Below, in pieces: positions 43,516 to 54,900 of a DNA stretch of 64,000 nucleotides. The notes under the pieces were generated by a model. That model worked only from the letters and a program-made list of their open reading frames with translations, was not told where the DNA came from and made no database searches. The position numbers and the translations under genes were made by a program. How positions within the stretch are numbered: the stretch's first letter is position 1; each line of letters begins with the position of its first letter. This DNA is from Adenophora triphylla var. japonica. Its lineage: Eukaryota; Streptophyta; Magnoliopsida; Asterales; Campanulaceae. The stretch spans positions 468,501 to 532,500 of the forward strand of contig JAFEMH010000927.1 of NCBI GenBank assembly GCA_022495995.1. The letters are read 5' to 3'.

Positions 43516-44328
43516 TTACGTTCGCAGCACCATTTGATTGAGGGTGTAGGGAGGAGTCTCTTCATGTACTATTCCGTTTTCTTGGCAATAATACATGAAG
43601 GGGTTAGACTCATATTCACCTCCTCTATCAGACCTTAACCGTTTAAGTTTCTTGCCGGTTTGTGTTTCTGTTTCATTCTTAAATATAATGAATTTATCTA
43701 ATGCTTCATCCTTAGAATTAAGCAAATAGACATAACAGTATTTACTAGCATCATCAATAAAGGTGAGAAAGTATTTCTTTTTGTCTTTGGTCAACACGCC
43801 ATTAAATTCACAAATATCAGTATGAACTAAATCTAGAATTTCAGAATTTCTCACAACCGACTTAAACGGACCTTTTGTAGATTTAGCTTCAACACATACA
43901 TGACACTTAGAATTCTTATCAATGGCATGTTTAAGAATAATATCTAAATTCATCATTCTTTTCACAGAATCATAGTTAATATGTCCTAAACGACCATGCC
44001 AAACATTTGAAGATTCAATGGAATAAGAAACAGGATAATCAATAGAACTAAAATTATTGTGCAAACAAACATCAGTTTCAACTCTAATTTTAAATAAACC
44101 ATCAGAGGAATAACCTTTCCCCACAAAACTACCAGAATCCAAAATTATGACCTTATTACACTTAAATGAAATCTCAAATCCTTCCCTAACTAGACTAGAA
44201 CCACTAATAATGTTGCGACGAATATTAGGAACGTGATACACTTGATGCAAGGTAAGAATGCGCCCATTAGGAAACCTCAGGTCCACGCGTCCAGTCCCAA
44301 GCACCTTTGCAGCACTAGAGTTTCCCAT
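43516..44328 (-). pseudogene. Copia element 2 integrase (pre-integrase zinc finger and core)
   Basis: This is an open 270-codon segment. The zinc finger has WHGRLGHINYDSV and CHVCVEAK (HHCC). The catalytic core has DLVHTDICEFNG (first Asp), FLTFIDDASKYCYVYLL and RLRSDRGGEYES (second Asp); the frame is lost soon after ETPPYT. It is the best preserved part of the element. No chromodomain is seen, as expected for copia. Confidence 0.9.
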
Positions 44329-44339
44329 CGTCAGCGATC

Positions 44340-45414
44340 TACCACGCTCGAGTGGTAAGACACAAATAGCAATTTATCGGCACAAAGCGTGCACATTTGC
44401 CCAGTGTCAACTAGCCACTCGTTGGGTTCATAGACAGTAAAGATTTCGGGATAAGAAGTTACATACTTTGTAACATTGCAGGTCGGATCGTCAACTCCGG
44501 GTGCGTCGAGTCGGGATCATCATAATCCTTCGGACCCAACACCATGTTGACAGGATGGTCATCGGCAGAGGCTTGTGGTCCTTTTCCTTTCTTGGACGGG
44601 CGGTCCCTAGAAAAGTGTCCACCTTCTCCACAATTCCAGCGGTTCTGTTTTGCTCTTGGCTTCCTAAAGTTATTTTCTTAACTTTAAGTTTATCATGGTT
44701 TTCTTTATCCTTAGAGTGAGTTTTCACACCTTTTCCTTTAAACTTGCTTTTACCGGTTATCATATTAGCGGCTGGCCTCCACAGTGTACGCTAGGTTGGT
44801 TACCATTATGCACCTCCTGAATCGCAATTGCATTCATCAATTCATTGAGTGTCAAGTTTCTAGTACGATGCTTGAGGGTCATACTGAATTCCCCAAGATC
44901 GAGGAAACTTCTCAATGATAGCCATGACAACAAACTTATCGGGAAGTCCCGTGTCGGCATCCTTGAGTGATTGCAAAATGATTTGGAGTTCGTGCACTTG
45001 ATCGGTAACCGACTTTCCCTCGATCATGTGATAATTCGGGAACTTACCCACTTGGTACTTTTCCACACCGGAATCATCGGTGTTGTACTTCGTGAAGCGT
45101 TTCCCACGGTGACGCAGCGGTGAGAGGAAGCGAGCAATAAACATCAAAGAGTGCATTCGACAAAGGCGACAGAATGCATCCTCGGGTGACAACATCATCC
45201 TGCTCCTTCCACGGTTTAACGGCGGCCACATTAGCTGGATCATCACCATTCGGGCGGGACATTTGGATGTCGGCATACCGAGCAATGCCCTTAATTGACG
45301 ACGGATCTTCATGTGTTCAGACCAACGCTTGAAGTTCTTGCCTCCAAACTTCTCCGGAAGATCGGAGGTGTCAACTAGGGACTTAAAGGGAGAGCTAGAG
45401 GAACCACTAGACAT
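44340..45414 (-). pseudogene. Copia element 2 gag and protease
   Basis: Gag starts MSSGSSSSPFKSLVDT at 45,414. It contains KFGGKNFKRWSEHMK, then a degraded middle (about 45,090-45,290), then KYQVGKFPNYHMIEGKSVTD and VHELQIILQSLKDADTGLPD. A frameshift separates the last capsid helices (LTLNELMNAIAIQE) and the zinc knuckle, where the frame gives WNCGEGGHFSRD with the first Cys replaced. A protease motif LVDTGQMCT (Asp-Thr-Gly) follows near 44,395. Confidence 0.85.
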
Positions 45415-45443
45415 GATCAAATAAAACTTATTTTCTCTTAGAC

Positions 45444-46093
45444 TGTTGGAAATTAAATTATTGCACCACAGATTAAATAAACAATTTAATCAACAGTAGG
45501 GAATTTATTTATTGATCAAGTCAAGAACGTACCAATTAAGCCAATAGCAAAACCGAAAGCAATGGAACAGGATCAGGAAAACAGAACAGAAACAAGTAAA
45601 CAATTGATTAGAAAACTTATCGTGATTTGATCGAGTCGCCTTAGGAAGACTGTCCTAAGAGAAAATATTGCCCCCAATTGGTGCAACTCAGGTACAGGCA
45701 AATTTCTCCGAGGATAAAACGATCACGGATTACGTACCACAAAGCAGCACACAGGTAGGTAATCACCGGCGGTCCTATCTCAGTCGCCTTGAATCTCACG
45801 AACAAATCTCTATGAACGGGAAGTAATCGAATATTGAAAGAAAGCAAAGGAATATTGTTTTCTCTTCAATTCTCATAAAAACTCACGGCCAGGAGGAATA
45901 GGAGGAATAATTAGTATATATACATATGGTATTAATTAGGGTTAAAGTCTGAAATTTGGCCCAGGAAAATCCAAGCCCGACACGTGCGCGGCCGCCCTCC
46001 AGGGCTTGCGCGACCGCGCAGGACAACAGGCAATTCACGTTGGTTTTTCTGGACACATGCGCGGCCGCCCTTGTCCACCTGCGCGGCCGCGCA
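45444..46093 (-). repeat. Copia element 2: 5' LTR, truncated at its outer end
   Basis: It begins TGTTGGAAATTAAATT and follows the 3' LTR to about 46,093, where similarity stops after a perfect GCGCGGCCGCGC (46,081-46,092). About 110 bp of U3, including the terminal TG, are missing. There is no target duplication on this side to pair with CTTTA (40,075-40,079). The two LTRs differ by several small indels. Confidence 0.88.
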
Positions 46094-47040
46094 TGGTTCT
46101 CGTTTTGTTGGTAATTTACTTCAAGTTTTTTTTTTACAGTATGTGACCTCGTATTCATACAGATCCGTCCATGACACAATATTCTGTTTGAGAAAGAATT
46201 TTACAACTTACAACCTAGAGAGAAAAAAAGACAAAAAGAAGAAGCAAAGGTTTATGTTTGGCATTCAAGGTTTTGATTGTAAAAATGAAATTATTTACTA
46301 TATATTTGCAAATTGCGAACATGAACTTGGCCAGCAAATCATCTGCTTCGACTAATCATATAAATCATTTACTTTATTTTTGTTAAGTTACTTGGAAACT
46401 TCTGTCAATTAATAAACTCAAGCAAGCTGAAGTCAATGCTCTGATAGAAACACGTTTTGTGTGTCAGCTACATTTTAGAAAGATAGTGTGTTGCCAATAT
46501 TATACATACAAATTTGAAATAAATATCTTTGAGAAGCTGGAAATACTCTTAGTAAACTCACTGCAGACTACGGAAGCAGAGACTTGGTACTAATTAAGAG
46601 TTTCTCAGCCATTTACAATTACAACTTGCCCTTTATTTCATGTTTCTAATCTTAATAATTAAGTAAATCACAAACCATTTAGAATTTGTTAAGAATATTA
46701 AACTAAGGAGATAGAGTTGGACTTGTATGTAATCAGGATCTGGTGCAGTCGAGATTGCACAACAATTCAACATTCAACAGCTCACATACCCCTTCAATTA
46801 AGTGGAGGGTCTCTTTTATTGGGATTATGGATGTGAAAAAAACAATCAATAGAGTTTGAAAGCCAAGAAAACGGTAAATATTCACTTATTCACCGGAGAG
46901 TAGATAAAGGCCTAAGTGGAAAGGACAATTGAAATTGGATCAGCCGGAAAGAGAAGATTTGTCTGTTACTCTGTCAATGTCAGCTGCATTTTCCACTGAA
47001 GAAAGTTTTCAACGATAATAAAAATTCATATAAATGGCGA
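46094..47040. other. Upstream DNA of ABCA copy 2
   Basis: AT-rich intergenic DNA. The part near 46,484-46,590 is homologous to 18,610-18,740 upstream of copy 1. I see no gene in it. Confidence 0.55.
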
Positions 47041-47068
47041 ATTTACATCGAAAATTGTTTGTAGGAGA

Positions 47069-47188
47069 TATAATAAACAATGAAGACGACGACGTCTCAA
47101 TTTATTATTTGGCGCCGATTCACATTTTAAAGGTCTTCTTCCCCTCCCATTCTAGAGAGAGAAAGAAAGAGGTTCCTAAATCTGATCA
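47069..47188 (+). promoter_or_regulatory. Proximal promoter/5' UTR of ABCA copy 2 with E2F-like site
   Basis: It matches 20,469-20,586 of copy 1, including TTTGGCGC (47,108-47,115) in TTTGGCGCCGATT and the GAGAGAGAAAG leader. Retention of this block in both paralogues contrasts with the turnover of DNA farther upstream. Confidence 0.5.
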
Positions 47189-48918
47189 ATGGCGGATTCT
47201 GGTCATGTCACTTCTAGCTTCTCCACTCAGGCCAACGCTTTGCTCCGTAAGAATTTGACTTTCCAGGTACACCGCTCACCTCGCTTTCCTCTGTGTGTGT
47301 TGTTCTTGGTGTTTCTACTATGTGATCTTTGTCCTTTTGTTCAAGGGTTAAATATGTTTATTATTTGGATTTGTTTTTCTTGTAAGTCATATATCTATTT
47401 TCTAGATTTTTTACTTATTTTTCCATATTATTATTTGATATAATGAATGGAAATTACTGCTGTATATGCAAATTAGAGACAGAATTACTACTAGATGAGA
47501 TGCACCGGGGAATTTGTAAGGTTCGGATTAGAGAAATGTCTTTCTCTAACCCGAACATCAACAAAATGTGTGTTGAGTGCTTGTTCTCGGGGTGAAATAT
47601 TTCCAAATATTGATGTTAACTAACAAGTGCTCGGATACTCGCTAGTAGGTCATTTTTAGGAGTATACTTCATAATTGCATAATGATCAACTGGAGTGTCT
47701 AAATGTGGTATTGTAAGAGTTCAGTTACCCAGGTGTGGTGTTTTAATGTCTGCAAGAAGTGCTTCAAGTTAATTTTATCGTAGAAAACACTTTTACAGAG
47801 ATTCTTTGAGCAACCTATCACGTTTGGAACTGGTGATTAAGATTTGATAATTTACATTACTTACTGTCAACTTTGATCGAAAAAGTCACTTTTCTAAAGA
47901 TTTAAAGCCTCCGTTGATATTTCATACTAGTAGTCTCTATGGTTGTACTTCTCCTTAACTTCATGTTTGTATTTCTACTTTTGTTGCAGAAAAGGAACAT
48001 CAAGACAAATGTTCAACTCATATTATTCCCATTTGTTCTCTGTTTGTTGCTTTTACTAATCCAAAATTTAATTAATAAAGACTTGGATAAACCATCAAAC
48101 AAGTGTGGCTGCACTTGTATTGATCAAGATGGGGATGGTCAGTGTGAGAAGGTGTGTGGAATTCAGTACTCAACTTTGGACCAAGTGGCCACCTGTCCCA
48201 TACCTATCCCACCTGAATGGCCTCCTTTTTTACAAATACCAGAACCAGAGTTTCGTCCTATCAGAAACGATTCTCTTTCATTTAAAGACTTGCCCAATCA
48301 GTCGTGCAAAACCACTGGCTCATGTCCTGCAAGTGCAACCCTACTCGTAACAGGGAGAAACCAATCATTTGGGGCAAGTATGTCTTCCTTTATCTGGACT
48401 CCCTATTAGTTTTGGTAACATCAATTTCATTGTTTGATATGTTCCGACTTTGCCTTGATAGGTTTGGCTGGGAATATGTTTTCAAGTTCGGCTAACTTGA
48501 ACTCCTTCAACAGTTTAGCCAGTGCTGTATTGGTTAGTTATTGATCATCTGCTACTTTATACTTCTTTGATTTAGATCCACTACTTTGAGGTAATAGCAT
48601 GTAGGTTTTGATCAATTGTATCGTTGCTAGTTTGACGTTTTGAAAATTTCAGGGGTCAGAGTCAGAGACTCAATTAGTCAATTTTCTTGAGCCAGCTCTC
48701 TTCTCGGATCTTCCAATTTATTATGTCCAACCTCAGTGCGGTCCCAACTCCACGTTATCCATTTCCATCCCAATAGTGTCCCTCACAGTACAGCAGGGTA
48801 ATGAAGTTATATACTTGCCTCCAGAACTTTTATTTCAAAATTCATTTTTTATTTTTATTTTAGAGAGGCAGTAAAGCACTATTGACTGAAATAGTTCCGA
48901 TATAAGCCATTTTGCCAT

Positions 48919-48967
<49 letters not shown>

Positions 48968-51900
48968 ATAATAGCTGATGTGATTGCATTCTTAACTATC
49001 ATTTGTGTCTATGTAGAGGTTAGATGTGTTCAAGGTCTACATTTATGGCGGAATAGCTCTGCTGAAATTAATGATGAGATGTACTATCACAAATGGAATT
49101 CTGAGGGAAAAATTAATGAAATATTAGCAGGTTGGTTGATCCTGACTTGCATTGCTATGCAACGCACTAACGGTTTGATCTGACATTAAGCTTATTTCTA
49201 CTCCCAGGTTATGATTTCATGAACTCAAACATGAATAATTATAATGTGACCGTATGGTACAACTCTAAATATAAGGATGACAGCGGAAACAGTCCCATTA
49301 GATTGACTCGGGTTCCACGCTCAGTAAATTTGGTATCAGTTCCTAACTCGACTATATGCATATTTGTCTATCAACATACAAGTAGCAAAAATTGATAAAT
49401 CTCTTCCTTTATGAATATCATGGTTATTATTTATGTCACCGTATGAAATTTTGATCAATCATATATGCTGGATTCGTGGTGGTATTTTTTCTATTGGTAT
49501 AAACATACTGGAGATTCTAAATCCACTAATAAAAATGCTTTTCCACTTTTTATAAACTGGGAAAACTTCATTTTTGTCCATCGTACTTTGAGGCATGTTT
49601 CACTTTTACCATCGAACTTTATTTTTTTTTCATTTTTACCATTGTACTACAAACAATGGTGTAATTTTATACTCAAATCTGTTATTTAGATCCAAATTTA
49701 TTTCATTTTTGCCATCATACTACATGCAATATTATCATTTTTAACCCAAATTTGTTATAAAATGACACTATTGTTTGAAGTACGATGGTAAAAATGAAAA
49801 AATTAAAGTTCGATTGGTAAAGTGAAATACATGCCAAAGTAAGATGGACAAAAATGAAGTTTTTCCGAAAAATTATAAAATTTTCAGGAAAGTTATCTTG
49901 TGGGCTCACAGAAACTGCCCACTCAAAGACCAAACCTCCTGGAATGATACGCTTCATTTAGGAAGAAGAATTAATTTGGATAGTTTGTTAAATATGCCCA
50001 TCTTTAAGCTTTGGCTTTTAGGCAAAAACATTTTGAGTATGAAGTCCAAAATTAAAAAAAGAATTTCATCACGTCTAGCAGTCCAAGCAACTTTGAACAA
50101 TTAGTTCTAAATAAGTGACCCTTTTATGATTCGGAAGCAACTTCTTTCTGCCAGCCTTTGAAGTAATCTAGCTCGGTGACCACTTCTTCTAATGTAGAAA
50201 CAAGCTTTGGATTTTTTGTTTTCGTCCTGGGATAAGTGTTTACTTTTGTAAATTCTGGTGCTGATTTTATGCAAGCAGAAATGTTTATATTTCTAATGCA
50301 GCTTGGGGTTGGAGTTGGGGTATATATGCCAGCATGTTTCCTATTTATTATGCTTCTCAGTGTGCTATGCCAAGTTTGCACCTACAACAATTTAGGCCCA
50401 TAAGTGGCGTGTACCAGAAAATTCTCTCCTATTGACCTCTAAAATGACTTGTTCATTGTTACCGGACATTAGATTAGACTCATTCGGTTGATTTTAGCTT
50501 CCTATTGTTTCAGGAAATTGTTGGCCAACTGTGGTTATATTGCTTGAATGGAGGCAATTTATATTGCATTGATACACAAATGAATTAAAGTCTGTGATAT
50601 TTAATAGAATTTTGCCTAACAGACAAGAAATCACTCGGAAGCAAATACTTAATTCCACCCCCTGAAGTGATTAATGATTGATTTGTATTTTCCATTGACT
50701 CCATCGTAGGAATTATATGATAAAATATCTTTATTAGTTGCAGAGACAAATACTGACTTTTCTGCCCAATATCATACAGGCATCAAATGCTTTCCTACAA
50801 CTTCTACTTGGCTCTGCAGCAAAAATGCAGTTTGATTTTGTAAAAGAAATGCCCAAGCCTGAAACTGAACTGAGGCTGGATTTCTCTTCTCTCCTTGGAC
50901 CACTCTTCTTTACATGGGTCATTTTAGAATTATTCCCTGTAAGTGTTGTTACTTTTCTCCGGTAACTGAAAGCGCACTCTCCCTACACAAATAATGACTG
51001 CAGTTATGTAGCTTGCTTATTATTATTTTTTTGAGAAAGCCAATTTTCCCCTTTGTTACTGCATGAAGTCTTATAATCGTTAATATAATGCAGGTTGTAT
51101 TAACGTCTTTGGTGTACGAGAAACAACAGAATTTAAGGATCATGATGAAAATGCATGGGCTTGGTGACGGGCCTTATTGGATGATTTCTTATGCGTATTT
51201 CCTTGCCTTATCTTTGGTCTATATGTTCTGTTTTGTGCTCTTTGGCTCTGTTATAGGTATTGATAAAACAACGAATAAAGGGTATCTATTTTCGTTTCTT
51301 TTTGAAATTCATTTTGTAAATTTAACGCGGTTAATTCTGCTTACAGGACTAAAGTTCTTCACGCTGAATGACTATAGCATCCAATTTGTTTTCTATATCA
51401 TCTATATAAACTTGCAGATTTCTGTGGCTTTTCTTGTAGCTGCACTTTTCTCAAATGTGAAGACTTCGACAGGTTTGATCTCAGCTGGTTACTTTTCATG
51501 GGATTAGAACTTAAAAGAATTATGCTCGCATCATGACTAATGTTTGTATTATTTTTTTCAGTGGTCGGATACATAATGGTCTTTGGGACTGGATTGTTGG
51601 GAGGATTTCTTTTCCAGTTCTTCCTGCAAGATAAGTCATTTCCAAGTACGTAAAATTTCAAATGTGTACTCTTGATATTGACATACACTATCTTGTACGT
51701 TAAGTATGACTTTCTCATGTCATGCTAAAAGCATGCAAACAAGTGAAGTAGTGGTCCATAGACTTACAATCAGCTTCATGCATCTCTAAGTCTCCCCAAG
51801 AAGGTTTTTTTATTTTAAGAAGAGATAGAAACTGCCATTAATTTAGTTTCTAAAATTCTGTTGCTCTGAAAGCAGTAGAGTTTAGAATATTAGACTAACT

Positions 51901-54900
51901 TGCTTTGCTGCACATAATGATCTGTGAAGTCTTTTATGTTACCAACGACGCTAAGAGCCTAAGCTATTGGAATGAGGACCCAAAGCGTTTCTATGCTTTA
52001 AAGTCCCCCTTCCATGTAGAAGCAGATCCATGGCCTATTTTTTGGGACTGTACAAGCTTAATTTGGGAGCCAAATACAAGTCAAAGACTTGATCAACAAT
52101 TTTGACGCATGAAAGCAGTGATGACAATTTAATTTAGAAGAGGATTTCTTAATTCTTGACTAGGTAGCATAAATTGTGTGTATTTGTTGGTATTTACTAA
52201 TCAAAATTGATGCAAGGGACTGGGTGGCTATGGTAGTCCACTCAAGTGCAATTACTGGCTTAGTCAGAGTTCTGAAATCTGTTATGATTGTATATATCTA
52301 TTTTTTTATGATCTACCTTCTGCATTTGTTTGTCCAATTTTAGATATCATTCTTTACTTGGTGTTTGTCCAAATTTTATGCGCTCTCCTAACTCTTTATC
52401 ACGTGAAACGATTTTTCAATGTAGGAGGCTGGATTATTGTTATGGAATTATATCCTGGGTTCTCGCTTTACCGGATTATATGAGTTTTCCCAGTACGCAT
52501 TCGCAGGAAACTATATGGGGACTCCGGGGATGCAATGGGGAGATTTAAGTGATAGCAATAATGGGATGGTAGAGATCTTAGTTATCATGTCTGTGGAATG
52601 GCTGGTGATTATTTTCATTGCATACTACACTGACCAAGTTGTGTCATTAGGAAGTGGTGTCAGAAAAAGTCCCCTTTTCTTCTTGGACTGCTTCAAAAAG
52701 AAGCCTTTATCATCCTTCCGGAAACCTAGTTTGCGGAGGCAGGGGTCCAAAGTTTTTATCGAGCTGGAGAAACCTGATGTAGTCCAAGAGGTAAATGTTA
52801 GTTCCTTGTAGAATGTTCACTCGAAAAGGTTTAGGGGTATAATTCTTCAAACGTAGCATGTCGTCTTCTATTATAGTTTCAGGCGACTTTTTTCTGAACT
52901 CATTTTAACATTCTTCTTGATAAGCATAAATGTTGATATGCTGTCCTCTTCCTTTTCAAAACCAGAGAGAGAAGGTTGAACAATTTCTACTTGAATCAAG
53001 TGCAAGCCAAGCAATCATCTGCGATAACCTCAAAAAAGTGTATCCAGGGAGGGATGGAAACCCAGAGAAGTTTGCAGTGAGAGGAATGTCGCTCGCTTTG
53101 CCTCAAGGAGAGTGCTTTGGTATGCTTGGTCCTAACGGTGCTGGCAAAACCTCTTTTATCAATATGGTCAGTATGAAATAGATATGAACTTTCTTATCCA
53201 TTTACCATATAGTGTAGTTTTGTGTATGTAATTTTTGAACATTAAGCTGCTAATTTGGTTACTCTGGGTGAAAAAATATTGATGAATCACAGCCCCCATA
53301 ATCTCCAGTTGGTAATGCTTCTCTGTGGTATCTGCCTAGGTTTCAGTATTGGAAATCTTCTGTGAAAACAGCTTTTTTTATATTTCTTCATCTTAGTATG
53401 AGAAGAGAAAGTCTATTCACCCTGTGACGTTTATATATTTTTTTGACAGATGATTGGTCTTATAACGCCAAGTTCTGGCACGGCTTATGTTCATGGTTTG
53501 GATATACGGACCAATATGGATGGTATATATGCAAACATGGGCGTATGCCCACAGCATGAGTAAGCATCAAGTTATTAGTTATCAAAGATTGTGAAGATGT
53601 AAAAGAAATGTATTTGACTTCTGTCTTTTGGGAATATTTTTATGCAGCTTGCTTTGGGAAACCCTTACAGGTAGGGAACACCTACTGTTTTATGGAAGGC
53701 TCAAGAACCTTAAAGGCACTGCCTTAACACAAGTGAGTTGTGATATCTTTCAACAGTGAGATATGTTATTTGTACTTGAGACCGTTAGAGAATGTGAAAG
53801 TAATTCATAATTGAAAGAGCACGGTTTAAAAAAAAAAAAAAAAAAACATGAGAGTACGATAAGTCTAAGGATTCATGATAGGTTAAGAGATCTACCTAGC
53901 ACAAGAAAAGAGAATATCTCTGCACTGCTTTTGCTTGGTTGGTTTTTGGTCTCAAGCAGCAACAAAATTAATTAATCTTACTTTCATGTTCTGCTGTTTT
54001 AGGCAGTTGAAGAATCTCTCAAGAGTGTTAATCTATTTTACGGGGGAGTTGCTGACAAACAGGCGGGGAAATACAGTGGAGGGATGAAGAGGAGACTTAG
54101 TGTTGCCATTTCATTGATTGGGGATCCCAAAGTATGCCTACTTTCATCATTTAGTTTACTTCAACTTCCGTTCACCACTTACATCTATTGACATACTATC
54201 TTGAAAATTTTGCTAGGTTGTCTATATGGATGAGCCCAGTACTGGTCTGGATCCAGCTTCTAGAAATAATTTGTGGAATGTTGTGAAGCGGGCAAAGCAA
54301 GATCGAGTGATTCTTCTCACCAGTAAGCTCTCCCCAAATAGATATATACAACCCCCATTTTGATATTTCTCTTTTATTAAAACTTTTCTGTACTACCCTA
54401 GGACAATATCTAGCCGAGAAAATAAATAAACATGCCCCCGAACCTAAGGACAAGATGAAGATATGCCCTTAACGTCGATAACTGATCTCTTGTCCTTGAA
54501 CTCATGAAAAATGAGGGTATAAATGAGTATTGTCAACTTTTCGTCGAAAACATGACAAAAATGTTGACTCATTGGCTTATTTGGCTTTTTGATGATTACA
54601 CGCGGAAAAAAAATCACTTATGAAACTGCTGATGTAGGATTACGAGGGCATATTTCCATGTGATTCCTTAGTTCATGGGTATATTTGCATGATTGATCAA
54701 CAAAGTATATATACTTCAAAAACCGTCATAATCCACAGGGGTGGAGCCAGGAATTGGCCGAGGGGGCGGTGAAAAAATTTCGAGTCGGACAAGTGAAAAA
54801 TGGGTCGGATCCATGAAATACAATGTATTTTAGTTAACAAAAATGATAAAAGTAAATAATTCAAAGAACGATTGAAATAATGTTGAAGTATTTAACGCAA

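Larger units (their letters stand above)
40851..45443 (-). mobile_element. Copia element 2 internal region (all domains, degenerate)
   Basis: Minus-strand order is gag, protease, integrase, reverse transcriptase, RNase H, which is Ty1/copia order. The leader next to the 5' LTR reads GTCTAAGAGAAAATA on the minus strand; its CTAAGAGAAAATA is complementary to a segment of its own LTR (45,655-45,667). Frameshifts and stops occur in gag, RT and RNase H, so the copy is inactive. The stretch 40,860-41,317 shows no recognisable coding apart from the tail of pol. Confidence 0.9.

Noticed and set aside
51905..52105. 66-codon ORF in intron 10 of ABCA copy 2 as a gene
   Set aside because: No family motif, no splice support, and it lies wholly inside an insertion in the intron.
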